Assembly: GCF_030499575.1 (NCBI RefSeq)
Contig: NZ_JASTLC010000001.1
Location: 10,232,155-10,296,154, forward strand
Direction of reading: 5' to 3'
DNA: 64,000 bases
Source: Streptomyces sp. DG2A-72
GTDB taxonomy: Bacteria; Actinomycetota; Actinomycetes; Streptomycetales; Streptomycetaceae
Below the pieces are notes generated by a model. The model made no database searches and had not been told where the DNA came from. It saw only the letters and a program-made list of their open reading frames with translations. A program made the translations under genes and the position numbers. The first letter of the stretch is position 1, and every line of letters begins with the position of its first letter. Positions 53,235 to 63,266 of this stretch are shown piece after piece.

Positions 53235-54188
53235 ATGTCTGCTGAGCTCGCGGACAAGACCGCGCACACGGTGCACGTGTCCGCACCCGCCGGTGTGGTC
53301 TACGCGCTGATTACCGACGCGGCGAAGTGGCCGCTCTACTTCTCCCCGGTCATCCATGTGGAGCAGCTGGACTTCGACGGCGAACGGGGGTGGCTGAGGA
53401 TGTGGTCCCTCATGGACGGCCTGCTGAAATCGTGGACCTCGTGGCGGCACCTGGACCCGGTGCAGCGCCGCGTGGACTTCCGGCAGGAACTGCCCGCGTC
53501 CCCGTTCGACTCGATGGGCGGCACCTTGAACGTGCGTTCGCAGGGCCCGCACCGTACCGAGCTGGAACTGCTGTACGACTACAGCATCACCGGGGACCGG
53601 CCCGATGACGTGGCGTGGGCGCAGCGGGCCACCGGCGGCAACAGCCGCGCCCAGCTCGCCGACGTGAAGGCCTTCGCCGAGCGGTGGACGCGCCTGGACG
53701 AACTGGTCCTGTCCTTCGAGGACTCGGTGCGCATCCACGGCCCGGCCGAGCTGGTCTACGACTTTCTCTACCGGGCCGGGGCCTGGCCCGAACTGGTCCC
53801 GCACGTCACCCGGGTCGACCTCACCGAGGACGCGCCCGGAGTGCAGCGCATGACCGTACAGACGCTGACCGAGTCCGGTTCGCACAGCGCCGAGTCGGTG
53901 CGGATCTGCTTCCCGCACGCGGGCCGCATCGTCTACAAGGAGACCGCGACCTCCCCCCTGCTGGGGGCACACACCGGCGAATGGTCCGTCGTCCCGGACG
54001 AGACGGGGGTGACCGTCCTCGCGCAGCACAGCGTCGTGCTGCGCGAGGAGAACATCACCGCCGTGCTGGGCGAGCAGGCGGGCCTGGCACACGCCCGCTG
54101 GCATGTGCGCCAGACCCTCGGCCGAAACTGCCGGGCCCTGCTGGCCCTGGCCAAGCAGCACGCGGAAAGCGCCGTCCGCATGCTGTGA
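53235..54188 (+). CDS. Didomain polyketide aromatase/cyclase
   Basis: The 317-residue protein has two SRPBCC/START-type helix-grip domains: the first from HTVHVSAPAGVVYALITDAA with WPLYFSPVIHVEQLD, the second from SVRIHGPAELVYDFLYRAG with WPELVPHVTRVDLTED. This duplication is typical of didomain aromatase/cyclases of type II polyketide clusters, which fold and aromatise the first ring of a C9-reduced poly-beta-ketone bound to ACP. It starts at ATG 53235 after AAGGAGAGAGG. No ketosynthase, chain-length factor or ACP gene is in the window, so those must lie beyond 64 kb or elsewhere. It is intact in a region where most genes are frameshifted. Confidence 0.9.
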   Translation: MSAELADKTAHTVHVSAPAGVVYALITDAAKWPLYFSPVIHVEQLDFDGERGWLRMWSLMDGLLKSWTSWRHLDPVQRRVDFRQELPASPFDSMGGTLNVRSQGPHRTELELLYDYSITGDRPDDVAWAQRATGGNSRAQLADVKAFAERWTRLDELVLSFEDSVRIHGPAELVYDFLYRAGAWPELVPHVTRVDLTEDAPGVQRMTVQTLTESGSHSAESVRICFPHAGRIVYKETATSPLLGAHTGEWSVVPDETGVTVLAQHSVVLREENITAVLGEQAGLAHARWHVRQTLGRNCRALLALAKQHAESAVRML

Positions 54189-54358
54189 CCGCGGCCGGGC
54201 GCGGGCGGCCGCGCCCAAAAGCAGCCCTGCGCACGGGAAACGGCAGCGGTGTGCTGCGGGAATCCTTGGAAAGGAGTCGAGCCGCGGCACAAAGGAAAGC
54301 AGTGCCTCGCCGGGCACCCCGTACCGTGGTTTTTGCCCGGACATGGCGAGGAGCTGCA

Positions 54359-54724
54359 ATGTTCAATGACATAGGCGCGCTTGAGCTGGTGATGCTCGCG
54401 ATTCTTGCCGTGCTCATCTTCGGCCCGGACAAGCTGCCGAAGGTAATTCAGGACGCGGCCCGGATCATCCGGAAGGTCCGTGCCTTCTCGGACCAGGCCC
54501 AGCAGGACATCCGCGAGGAACTCGGCCCCGAGTTCAAGGACGTCAACTTCGAGGACCTGAATCCCAAGACGTTCATCCGCAAGCAGCTGGGCGACGACGA
54601 ACTGGGGCTCAAGGAGATCCGTAACGGCTTCGACCTGCGCACACAAGCGGCAGAAGTCGCCGACGCGGTGAACGGCCAGGAGAGCGAGTCGCCCCGCAGG
54701 CCCGGACCCCCCTCGCCGCCGTAG
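54359..54724 (+). CDS. tatB: Twin-arginine translocase subunit TatB
   Basis: This 121-residue protein has an N-terminal transmembrane helix (IGALELVMLAILAVLIFGPDKLP), the Gly-Pro hinge of TatA/B proteins, and a long amphipathic helix (IQDAARIIRKVRAFSDQAQQDIREEL) followed by ELGPEFKDVNFEDLNPKTFIRK, characteristic of actinobacterial TatB rather than TatA. It is the third Tat component; tatA and tatC lie 6-7 kb downstream on the other strand. Tat genes are normally chromosomal housekeeping genes, so a set inside a biosynthetic region is notable. Confidence 0.85.
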   Translation: MFNDIGALELVMLAILAVLIFGPDKLPKVIQDAARIIRKVRAFSDQAQQDIREELGPEFKDVNFEDLNPKTFIRKQLGDDELGLKEIRNGFDLRTQAAEVADAVNGQESESPRRPGPPSPP

Positions 54725-55188
54725 CCGCCACCTGAACGTCCCCGCCCCGCCCCCCCCTTTTTGAGGCAACGCCCCTTGGCCGGGGCGCCGGCCCGCCTGG
54801 GCCCGGCGCGGCCGGGCCCGGCGCCCCGGCTGGTGTGGTCACGGGCCCTGCCCTGGGGCACCGCTCGGCCCCCGCTGCACACCCGCTTGGGAAAACGGAC
54901 GCCGGCGCCGTACGGCAACTAGCGTGCTTAGCCCGACCGTTGTGGACGTCCAGGCCAGGAGGCCGTCATGGGGGACAGGCACGACAGCCCGGCCCGGCCC
55001 ACGCATACGCCGCCCTGCGCCGCCCGCGCCGCATCCACCCCTGCCAGCCCCGCCTGCCCGGGCCGGTGCGTGGCCTTCCACCGTGCCGCCGCCCCGGCCC
55101 CGTACGGCGCGAGGGGACGTGATCCGTCCGCCGCCCCGGCCGGGCCGCCGCCGCCTGGCCCGGCGGCCGGGTCGTTCTAGGAGCCCGC
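54725..55188. other. Intergenic stretch without a supported gene
   Basis: High-GC, proline/arginine-rich frames only. GGAGCCCGC at the end is the ribosome binding region of the following gene. No terminator-like hairpin beyond general GC complementarity can be pointed out. Confidence 0.4.
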
Positions 55189-58100
55189 ATGCCCGTTCAG
55201 CGCCCGCAGAAAGGAGAGAGGGTACCCGGCCCTCGCGACGGACCGCACACCCCGGCCACCATGACTGTTCACCGTTGCCCCCACGCGCCGATCTCCGTGC
55301 TCGTCGCCCCCGGCCCCGCCCCGTACGCGAGCCGGTGGGACCTCGAGCTGCGCGGGCCGCTCGACCGTGCCGCCCTGGACCACATCCTGGGCGAGCTCAG
55401 CGCCGATGACCTGGATCGGCCGGTGCCGCAGCACCAGCTGCTGCGGCACGGCCCCGACCACCACACGCTGCGGTTGTGGGCGACGCAGGCAGGGCCCGCC
55501 GCCTTGGTTTCGGGCCGCCTCGCCGATCGGCTCACCGAGCCGCCGCCGGCCGCCGGCCACCCGCTGACCACCGCCCAGCGCGCGGTCCTCGCATCCGGCG
55601 CAGCGCACCGCTATGAGGCGGTGCTGCTCGCAACGGACGCTGTGCCGGACGCGAGCGCGCTGCGCGAGGCCCTGGGTGCCGTCCTGGCCGCCCACCCTCA
55701 GCTGCGCTCCCGCATCTGCGGCCCGGACGGCCGGCTCACCGCCCAGGCCCAGGACGGGGCGGCAGGTCACCAGGATCCGCTGGTGGAGAGGGAGTTCACC
55801 AACGAGGCCGACTTCGGCGCGGCTGTGGACTTCACCGGCCGCACGCTCGACGCGCGCGCCGGCATCCAGCTGCGGGCGCTGCTCGCCAGGGACCGCCGTC
55901 CGGCCGGACCGCGTGCCGACCGGCTTGCCGTGGTCGCGCATGAGCTCGCCGTGGACGCCGCGTCCTGGCGCATCCTGCTCGACGACCTGGCCGCCGCCCT
56001 CGACGCGGTTGGTGCCGGACGTCCGGCGCGGCCGCAGCACCGGCCCGACGGCCTGGCCGACTGGATCGGCGAACTGCGGGAGCTGGCCCGTGACCCCGCC
56101 GAGGCGCGGCACTGGAGCCTGGTCGCCGGGCGCAGGCAGCGGGCGGGCGTTTCCCGCCGGCCCGCCCCGCCGGCCAGGCCGGGCGATGCGCCCGACGCCG
56201 CCCCGGCGCCCGCCCGCACGGCCGGGCTTGGGGAGGCCCGCCGCACCGGGTTCGTCCTGGACGAGGACCACACCGAGCGGATCGTCCAGGTCCTGGCCCG
56301 GCGGCTCGCGCTGACCCCGCAGAGGCGCTGACCGGCGTGTTCGCCCTCGCCCTTGCCCGCTGGCAGGGATCCGATGAGGTCAGCTTCGACGTACGCAGCG
56401 ACCCCCGCAGCGGCCGGCGGAGCCTACGACACCACGTGGGCCGGCTCACCGACCCCTACCCGGTCCATCTCACACCGGACCAAGGCCTCGACCCGCTTCG
56501 CCAACTGACCGCTCTGGCCGGCCCCTTGGCCGACTGCGCGGGCGGCGCCCCGGCGGCGCCGGCTTCGGAGCCTGCCGCGAGCGGAGCCCCGATCCGCCGC
56601 TGCGGCGCCGGCTGCGCGAACTGCCGCCCGCCCGGACGTGTCGTGACCGTGCCCGGCCCCGGCGAACTGCTGCCGCGGCTCCGCCCGCCCCGCGCGCGCC
56701 GGCGCACCGGGCCGGCCCCTGCACCGTGTCGAGGCGGGGGCCCGAGCTCGCCGACGGCCGGCTGCACATCACTCTCGACTGGGCCACCGCCCCGGCCCAC
56801 GGCGTCACCGACACATCGGTGGCCGCCCTCAAGGACCTGCTGCAGGATCTGCTGGCAGAACTGGCCGACGAGCCCGCCACCCCGGCTCCGCTCGTCTTGC
56901 GGGCCACCCCCCAGCAGTCGGCGCTGTACACGGGCGGCGAGGGACGGCCCGGCACCGGACGCCATGTCGAGCAGCTCGTATGGCTCTGGCACGGCCCGCT
57001 CGACGCCGGCCGCTTCGCCGCAGCCTGGCAGTCGGTCTTCGACTGCGAGACGGTGCTGCGCACCGCGTTCACCGGCGGCGGCGAACCGCTGCTCGTGGTG
57101 CACGACCGGGTCACGCCCGAGATCACCCGCCGGGCCATCAGCGACGACGACTGGCACCCCTTCCTCGAGCGGGACCGGCTGCGCGGCTTCGACCTGCACT
57201 GCCCCGCACTGCTGCGCCTCACCCTGCTGGAGGCGCAGCGGACCCCGCCCGCCCCCGCCATCGCCCCCACCCGGATCCTGGCTGAGCTACCACCGGGCCC
57301 TGCTCGACACCTGGAGCGCGCACATCCTGCTGCGCGAGTTCTACCGCGCCTATCTCCGCCGGCGGCATCCTGCCCGGCGGTGAGCGCCGCCCCGACCTGC
57401 GCGACTACACGGCCTGGGTCGCGGCCCAGAACCCGGAGCCCGCCCGCGGGTTCTGGGCGCGCAGCGCGCCCCCACGGTGCGGCTCCACGGCCCGGCCGGC
57501 CCGCCGCCACCGGCCTGACCGGCGCCGGCCGCGCCCGGCTCCGCCTGGATCCCGCCGACACCGCCCGCCTCGCCCGCTGGGCCGGCACCTGGGGCACGGC
57601 CGAGAGCAGCGTGCTGCAGGCCGTCTGGGCCATGCTGATCTACTGGGCCTCCGGCGCCACCAAAGCGGCCCCCGTCTGTTTCGCGGTGACCGTGTCGGGA
57701 CGCGGCATACCGCTGGACGGCGCGGCCCGGATACCGGGGCCGCTGCACAACCCGCTCCCCATGACCGTCGAGGTGGACCCGGCGGGCACCGTGCCGCGTC
57801 TGCTGCGGCAACTGCGCGACCGCGCCATGGAGATGTCCGCATACGAATGGGTACCCGCCGACTGGATCCGCGCCTGGAGCCACAGCAGCGTGGACGCCGA
57901 CACCGTCATCGCCTTCGAGGATCCGCCCCATCCGGTGGAAGGCCTGGAGGCCGAACTCGCCGCCCACGGTCTGCGGGCCGAGTTCCCCGGCATCCTGCCC
58001 GCCCACTCCGTGCTCCCCGTCGGGCTGCTGGCCCACCACGACAGCGCGGGCGGCCTGGTCCTCACGGAGGTACACGACCGGGCCCAGCTCGGGGAGGAGG

Positions 58101-58882
58101 CGGCCGGCGCGCTGCTGGCGCACAGTGCCCTGCTGCTGCGTGAACTTCCCCTGTGGGCGGACGAGTCCACCACGGTCGAAGAAGCCCTGCAGTTCCTTGA
58201 GGGCAGCACCGTACCCCTCATGGCCGACGCCTTCAGGGACGGCCAGGACACCCCCTTGGTCACCCTGCGCGCGGCGCGCCAGGACCAGGCGGGGACGATC
58301 TGCCTGATACCGCCGCCGGGCGCCCCCCTGACCTGCTACGACCTGCTGGCCCACGCCTATCCGGGCCCCCAGGAACTGCTGGTGCTCCCCGCCGAAGCCG
58401 ACCCTGACGGCGCACAGCCCGCCCTCACCGCGCTCGGCAGGGACCAATCCCTGCTGCTCGGCGGATTCTCCGGAGCCGGCGCCGGCGCCTGTGACATCGC
58501 CCGGCGCATCGCGGCGGACGGCGGCCGCCCGCCGCGGGTGGTACTCGCCGGTGCGACGGCAGACGAGTGGGAGCGGGCCCGCGATCTGGCCGGAGCCCTG
58601 AAGGCCGCCACCGAAGGGGCCATCGACGACGCCGACGGCGCGAGGGGCACCCCGGGGGGCGGCCCCGCAGCCGCGTGCCCGACGGCCGCGGCTGCGGGGC
58701 AGCCGCACCCCGGGGTGCGCCCGGTGCCCGCCGGGGCGCCGCCTGCCCGCCGTTTTCCCCACCGCTCCGCAAGGCGTTTTCCCCACCGCTTTTCGAGCGT
58801 TTTTCGTGTGACGTTGTGCAGGGTGGCTGATGCACGGGCGGCCCCCGCCCGGTTGCCGCGGACTCGTCCGCAGGAGCTCTGA
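55189..58882 (+). pseudogene. NRPS-like protein: two condensation-type domains and a thioesterase-like end, frameshifted
   Basis: The gene starts at ATG 55189 after AGGAG. The first domain (HPLTTAQRAVLASG, VVAHELAVDAASWRILLDDLAAAL) is of the epimerisation/condensation type with a degenerate HHxxxDG. Near 56330 the frame shifts to FALALARWQGSDEVSFDVRS. A second condensation domain begins with ATPQQSALYTGG, has SYHRALLDTWSAHILLREFY as its HHxxxDG region in another frame, and ends with VCFAVTVSGRGIPLDG and HNPLPMTVEVDP. The last 180 residues look like a thioesterase-type hydrolase (ICLIPPPGAP, SLLLGGFSGAGAGACDIARR with a Ser nucleophile elbow). No adenylation or carrier domain is seen. At least four frame changes interrupt it although all pieces are in order. 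It may catalyse amide or ester bond formation on carrier-bound substrates made elsewhere. Confidence 0.6.
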
Positions 58883-58979
58883 GCCGTCGGGAGCCTCATG
58901 CACGCGCCGGCGTCATGGCTCGGTGGCTCGTACAAGCCCGGCCGCCACCCCACGCGAGCCGGCCGGACAGGAGGATCGG

Positions 58980-59121
58980 ATGTACGACACCGAAGAAGAG
59001 GGCAGCAGGATGCCCAACGGAGCGGATGGATCTTTCCCTGCCGCACGTCCCGCCGCTCCGGCTTGCCGGAATCGACGAAGACGACACCTTGGAGCCCCAC
59101 GTCGTGCGCGGTATCGACTGA
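58980..59121 (+). pseudogene. Very small ORF with strong ribosome binding site, probably frameshifted
   Basis: ATG 58980 follows ACAGGAGGATCGG, one of the best ribosome binding sites in this part. The frame starts YDTEEEGSR; a second frame with high third-position GC continues DLSLPHVPPLRLAGIDEDD to a stop at 59121. A one-base change near 59010 would give a peptide of about 47 residues. I do not recognise it. It could be a short regulatory or precursor peptide, or the beginning of a lost gene. Confidence 0.35.
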
Positions 59122-59590
59122 TTGCCAGGACGGCCCGGGCGGCGAGGCGCGTCGCTGCGGCCCGGGCAATCCTCGACCGAGGTGCGAGTGGACCTTGTCT
59201 GACAGCCTGCGAAGACAGCCGCGAGGCGAAGGTGCAGGGAGCGGTCATGAAACGGTCAGTGTTCGCGTCGCGGCCGGCAGGCGATCTCACGGCGGACCAT
59301 TGCGCCGCGCCCGCTCGGTGGCGGTCCCTGGTGACCTTCGGGGCCCACCCAGCCGCTCGGCCGAGGCGTATCACGCGGCGGGCGGCCCCTCTTCGGCCTC
59401 GTGCACTCAGGATCCCTTCGCACACGCCCGGCAAGGCCCGCCGCCCGCCCACCCCGAGCGATTGCGCTGCGGCACCTGCCGCTCTCTGAAGACGGAGCGG
59501 CAGCTCGCCCTGTGAGCTGTGGCCGGGCGTACGACGCCGGACGGCGTGTTTTTGACGGCAGCTGACGACGCGGCCGGGCCGGCCGGTCGA
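59122..59590. other. Intergenic stretch without a supported gene
   Basis: Mixed frames only. ATTGCC (from 59120) and GGGCAAT (to about 59172) could pair across a GC-rich stem after the small ORF as a weak terminator. Nothing else is recognised. Confidence 0.35.
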
Positions 59591-60250
59591 GACGGTGGTG
59601 ATGACCTCGTCGATGTCCAGCCGCGGGGAGCGCGGCAACCAGGCGTCCGGGCCCGGCTTGCCGATGTTGACGATCATCAGCGGCCGCGGTCGTCGTCCAG
59701 GAAGCTCCTTCCGGACGCCGGCGAAGTCGAAACCGGTCATCGGGCCGGCGGCGAGGCCGGCGGAGCGGACGCCCATGATGAAGTACGCTGGCCCTGCAGG
59801 GCGCCGTTGACCAGGGCGGACCGCTCGCGGACCGGGCGCTCGGCGTAGAGCATGTCCTTGACCTGCTGGGGAAGCCGGAGAGAGCAGCTTGGGCAGTTCC
59901 TCGTGGAAACTCGTTGTCCACGGAGAGGATCGCGACCAGCGGGGCAGTGGCGGTCTTCGCGCGTGTTGGCCCTGGCCATGTGCTGCGACCAGGCGGCCGC
60001 GGGCTTCTCTTGGCGGAGCGGACGAGGGCGATGCGCAGCGGGGCCTGGTTGAAGGCGGTCGGGCCGTACTTGACCAGGCGCGCGCGCGCGCGCGCGCGCG
60101 CGCGCGCGCGCGCGCGCGCGCGCGCGCGCGCGCGGCTTGAGATCGCCTGGACCCGCCGCTGGGTCACCGGCTCGTCGGTGAACGTGTTGGCGGTTCTGGC
60201 CTCCCGGAACAGGAGGTTCTGGGGCGGTGGTGCCAAGGACAAGCGACATG
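59591..60250 (-). pseudogene. Nitroreductase-family (RutE-like) oxidoreductase, heavily frameshifted
   Basis: Read leftwards from ATG 60250 the pieces are MSLVLGTTAP; NLLFREARTANTFTDEPVT; then a GC dinucleotide run; LVKYGPTAFNQAPLRIALVR; AKTATAPLVAILSVDNEF; VKDMLYAERPVRERSALVNG; MGVRSAGLAAGPMTGFDFAG; LMIVNIGKPGPDAWLPRSPR. In this order they match the malonic-semialdehyde-reductase subgroup of FMN-dependent nitroreductases. Each junction is a change of frame. The good conservation of every piece suggests base-call errors rather than age. Its role in the cluster is unknown; such enzymes can reduce aldehydes, quinones or enones. Confidence 0.7.
60078..60134. repeat. 57-base uninterrupted GC dinucleotide repeat
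   Basis: GC is repeated 28 times plus one G, in the middle of the nitroreductase-like gene at the place where the family normally has two or three residues (AI-YD-LVKYG). Such a run forms Z-DNA and is extremely hard to sequence; it may be an assembly artefact. Confidence 0.9.
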
Positions 60251-60657
60251 GCTGCAACCTTTGTGTCAGGGGCGGTGGACCAGCGTGCGGGCACTGCGCG
60301 GAGCACGCCCGTGTCTCCCGGGAACCCCCGGTCGTGCGTGATCGCTCGACACCGCGCGGCCCCGGTCGCCTGAACGCGCCGGCCGGATTGCGAACGTGCC
60401 GGGGCCGGCGGCGGCCGGCGCACGAGGACGCGGCACGGCGAACCGTCCGATCCCGGCGAGCGCGGCACGCCTCGGCGGGCAGGCGAGCTGTCCGAGCAGC
60501 ATCCCGGGCGCAGCGACCAGCAGGTGCGGGGCGGACACGGCGGTGCAGGTCGTGACATGGCGGCCGCTGCGCAAGGCGTGACCCCTTCGGCCGCCCGGGC
60601 CACGGGGCGGCCTTGCTCGTCTGCGCGCGGGGAGCTGCTGGTCACCGCCGCGGCCCG
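60251..60657. other. Stretch without a supported gene between the nitroreductase and tatC
   Basis: No frame with motifs is recognised. It contains the putative start region of the nitroreductase-like gene and the 3' flank of tatC. Confidence 0.35.
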
Positions 60658-61624
60658 TCAGGTGATGTCGTCGTGGCCGTTCAGCCGCCGCTCCTGGTCC
60701 GGGCCGGCCTGCGCGGTGACGTGCGGTGCCGCGTACACCGTAGCTCGGCCGCGTCCACGTCCTGCGGGCAGAGGCCGAGGGGGGACGCTTCGTCGTCGCC
60801 GAGGCCGGCGTCGGGGTCGTTGCGGGCGCGGCGTCTGTCGTTGAGCAGGCAGATGACCAGCGCGATGACGCACAGGAGCGGCGTATCGGGGCGGCCAGCG
60901 ACAGCATGGTCAGCGGGTCACCGGTCGGCGTGGCGAACGCGGAGAACAGGGCGATGCCCATGAGCATGCCGCGCCACCAGCCGGCCAGCCGCTTCCCGGG
61001 TCAGCACTTTGGTGATGTTGAGCAGCACGAGCAGCAGCGGCAGCTCGAAGGCGAGCCCGAAGACGATCACCATGCGGGTGACCAGGTCGAGGTAGTCGTC
61101 GACCGGGAGCAGATTCTGACGGTGTCCTGGGCGAGAAGCCGACAAGGGCGGTCCGCGGTCTGCGGGAAGAATCACGTAGGCGAGCACGGCACCGCCGAGG
61201 AACAGCGGCACACCGGCGCCGACGAAGGCCAGCGCGTACTTCCTCTCACGGGTGTGCAGGCCGGGAGCCATGTGAAGGCCCACAGCTGGTAGAGCCAGAT
61301 CGGCGATGCCAGGACCACGCCGGACATGAGCGAGACCTTGAGCGCGATCGAGACGGGCGCGCCGAGCCCGTTGACGGTCATGTCGGCGCACGGCACGCCG
61401 CCGTTCGCCTGCCGGCGCGAGCGGTCCGCACAGCCCACGGAGTCCAGGATCGGCCTCAGCAGGAAGTCGATCAGTTCCTTGTAGAAGACAGCGGCGACGA
61501 CCGTGACGACCAGGACGCCCAGGACCGACTTGAGCAGCCGGTTACGCAGCTCACGCAGGTGCTCCGCGAGGGGCATGCGCCCCTCGGCCGTCTCTCTTGT
61601 CCTGCTTGCTGTAGTCTTCAGCAC
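60658..61624 (-). pseudogene. tatC: Twin-arginine translocase subunit TatC, frameshifted
   Basis: From GTG 61624 the frame reads GRMPLAEHLRELRNRLLKS (the conserved cytoplasmic start), VVTVVAAVFYKELIDFLLRP, the periplasmic loop with VNGLGAPVSIALKVSLMSG, and ASPIWLYQLWAF. Then, in other frames, come KYALAFVGAGVPLFLGGAVL, NLLPVDDYLDLVTRMVIVFG, LAFELPLLLVLLNITKVLT, and GIALFSAFATPTGDPLTMLS, completing six membrane segments. The tail ends in RRLNGHDDIT at 60658. At least three single-base shifts are needed. It follows tatA in the usual order. Confidence 0.8.
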
Positions 61625-61665
61625 CCCACGTTCCTCCGTCGTGCGGCGGCCGTCGGAACGCGGCG

Positions 61666-61949
61666 TCAGCTGTGGATGGTGTGGCGCGGCTCGGTCACCG
61701 CACGGGAGCCGGTCACGTCCCCTGGCGCGGCCTTCAGGGTGCGGGGCGCGGCCTGCCCGGCGGCCTCAGCGGGGTTGTGCGCGGTCGCCGCCGCCTCGTC
61801 GTCCTTCTTCATCGCCTTGGCCTCGCTCTTGAGAACGCGAGCGGACTTGCCGAGCGACCGGGCCATTTCCGGCAGTTCTTCGCGCCGAAAAGCAGCGCGA
61901 TGAGAGCAACTATCAGAACGATCTCCAGGGGCTTCAGATTGCCTGTCAT
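61666..61949 (-). pseudogene. tatA: Twin-arginine translocase subunit TatA, one frameshift
   Basis: ATG 61949 reads NLKPLEIVLIVALIALLFGA, the TatA membrane helix and hinge. One base is missing near 61880, and the next frame gives LPEMARSLGKSARVLKSEAK with MKKDDE, the amphipathic helix, and a short tail to 61666. Apart from this shift the protein is canonical. tatC follows after 41 bases. Confidence 0.8.
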
Positions 61950-62092
61950 GTGCCACTTCCTTCTTGCCGAAGCAGGGATCTGTTGCTCATGTGGAGGTAC
62001 CGGCCAAATGGAGCACGACGAGAGGAGAATATGATGCGAGGAAGGCCGTCGGGTGGCCGTGCAACTGTCTCGAGCCGTTTTCCAGGGCCTCT

Positions 62093-63125
62093 TCACCATT
62101 CGACCAGCGCGAAACTCGCCGCCATGCCCCCGCCGAAGCCGGCCAGGAGGATCAGCTCGCCCGGGGCGGAAGGCGCCCGCGCGGGCGGCCGCGTCCAGGG
62201 TGATCGGGATGGAGGCGGCTCCCGTGTTGCCGTAGTGGTCAGCGTGCGGTGCATGGTGGCGCGGGGCATGGCCAGGTCCGTGAGGACTTCGTCGAGCATG
62301 ACGCCGTTGGCCTGGTGCGGGATGACGTGGCTGATGTCGGCGGGCTCGACACCGGCCTCGTGGAGGAATCCCTTGACCAGCTGCGGCAGCTGCTCCACGA
62401 CGAAAAGCGGCGCATCTGCCTGTCCATCGCGAAGTACTGCAGGCCCGCGTCGAGGCCGGCCCGGTCCAGGGCAGCCGGCTGCCGCCCGCGGGCACCTGGA
62501 TCAGGCCCGAGAGGTCACCGAACGTGTGCAGCGCGACATGCCGCACGAGCGGGCCCTTCTCGGTCGTGCCCAGGACCATCGCGCCGGCGCCGTCCCCAAC
62601 AGCACGACCGTCTTGCGGTCGGCCGGGTTCAGGATGCGCGAGTACACGTCCGCGCCGATGACCAGCGCATAGCCGCCCCGCCGCAGGATCACGCTGCCGA
62701 CCGCGGAGAGCGCGAACACCGTGCCGGAACACACCGCGTTGACGTCGAACGCCGCGGTGCCGGCCGCGCCGAGGTTTTGCTGGACATAGGCCGCCGTGGG
62801 CGGCCTGGGGCTGGTCCGGCGTGGACGTGGCGACCGCGATCACGGACAGCTGCTCGGCGGTGATGCCGGCCGACTCCATCGCGGCACGCGCCGCGGCCGT
62901 CGCCAGATCCGAGGTGGCCTGCCCGACGGCGGCCCAACGCCGCTGGCGGATCGCGGTCTTACGGGTGATCCAGGCGTCGTCCACCCCGGCCGGCGCACCG
63001 ACTTCGTCGTTGGAGACGACCCTTGGCGGCACGTAGGTGCCCGTACCGAGAATCCTGACATCGATGGCGCCGACGATCCGGTCCGGCCCGTCGGCACCCG
63101 GACCGAGGTTCTTGACATCCCTCAT
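62093..63125 (-). pseudogene. NphT7-type acetoacetyl-CoA synthase (KAS III fold), frameshifted
   Basis: ATG 63125 follows GGGGAGGGC. The first frame gives RILGTGTYVPPRVVSNDEVG, APAGVDDAWITRKTAIRQRR and [19 protein letters not shown]. Other frames supply CSGTVFALS with the catalytic Cys, [56 protein letters not shown] with the catalytic His, YGNTGAASIPITLDAA with the catalytic Asn, and ILLAGFGGGMAASFALVEW ending at 62093. This is very close to NphT7 of the naphterpin producer, which condenses acetyl-CoA with malonyl-CoA to acetoacetyl-CoA. About four frame changes occur. It follows HMG-CoA synthase, its partner in the mevalonate pathway. Confidence 0.85.
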
Positions 63126-63202
63126 GCGCGTGCCCTCCCCTACTCTTAAAATGGGTCTGTGAACACAGGTGTGAAAGGCCGGCAGGTATGCGGCCATGAC
63201 TG

Positions 63203-63253
63203 ACCCGTTGCGCGGGCAGCCCGCGAGAAGGCTGCCCACGCAGCGCAACGGGT
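63203..63253. terminator. Long hairpin between mvaS and the nphT7-like gene
   Basis: ACCCGTTGCGC (63203-63213) pairs exactly with GCGCAACGGGT (63243-63253), and the inner GGGCAGCC (63214-63221) pairs with GGCTGCCC (63230-63237). It starts 14 bases past the mvaS stop and should end or attenuate transcription before the nphT7-like gene. Confidence 0.75.
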
Positions 63254-63266
63254 GCTCAAGGTGCTG

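Noticed and set aside
60064..60150. Arg-Ala repeat as a real protein feature
   Set aside because: It comes only from the GC run inside a frameshifted gene; related enzymes have no such insert.
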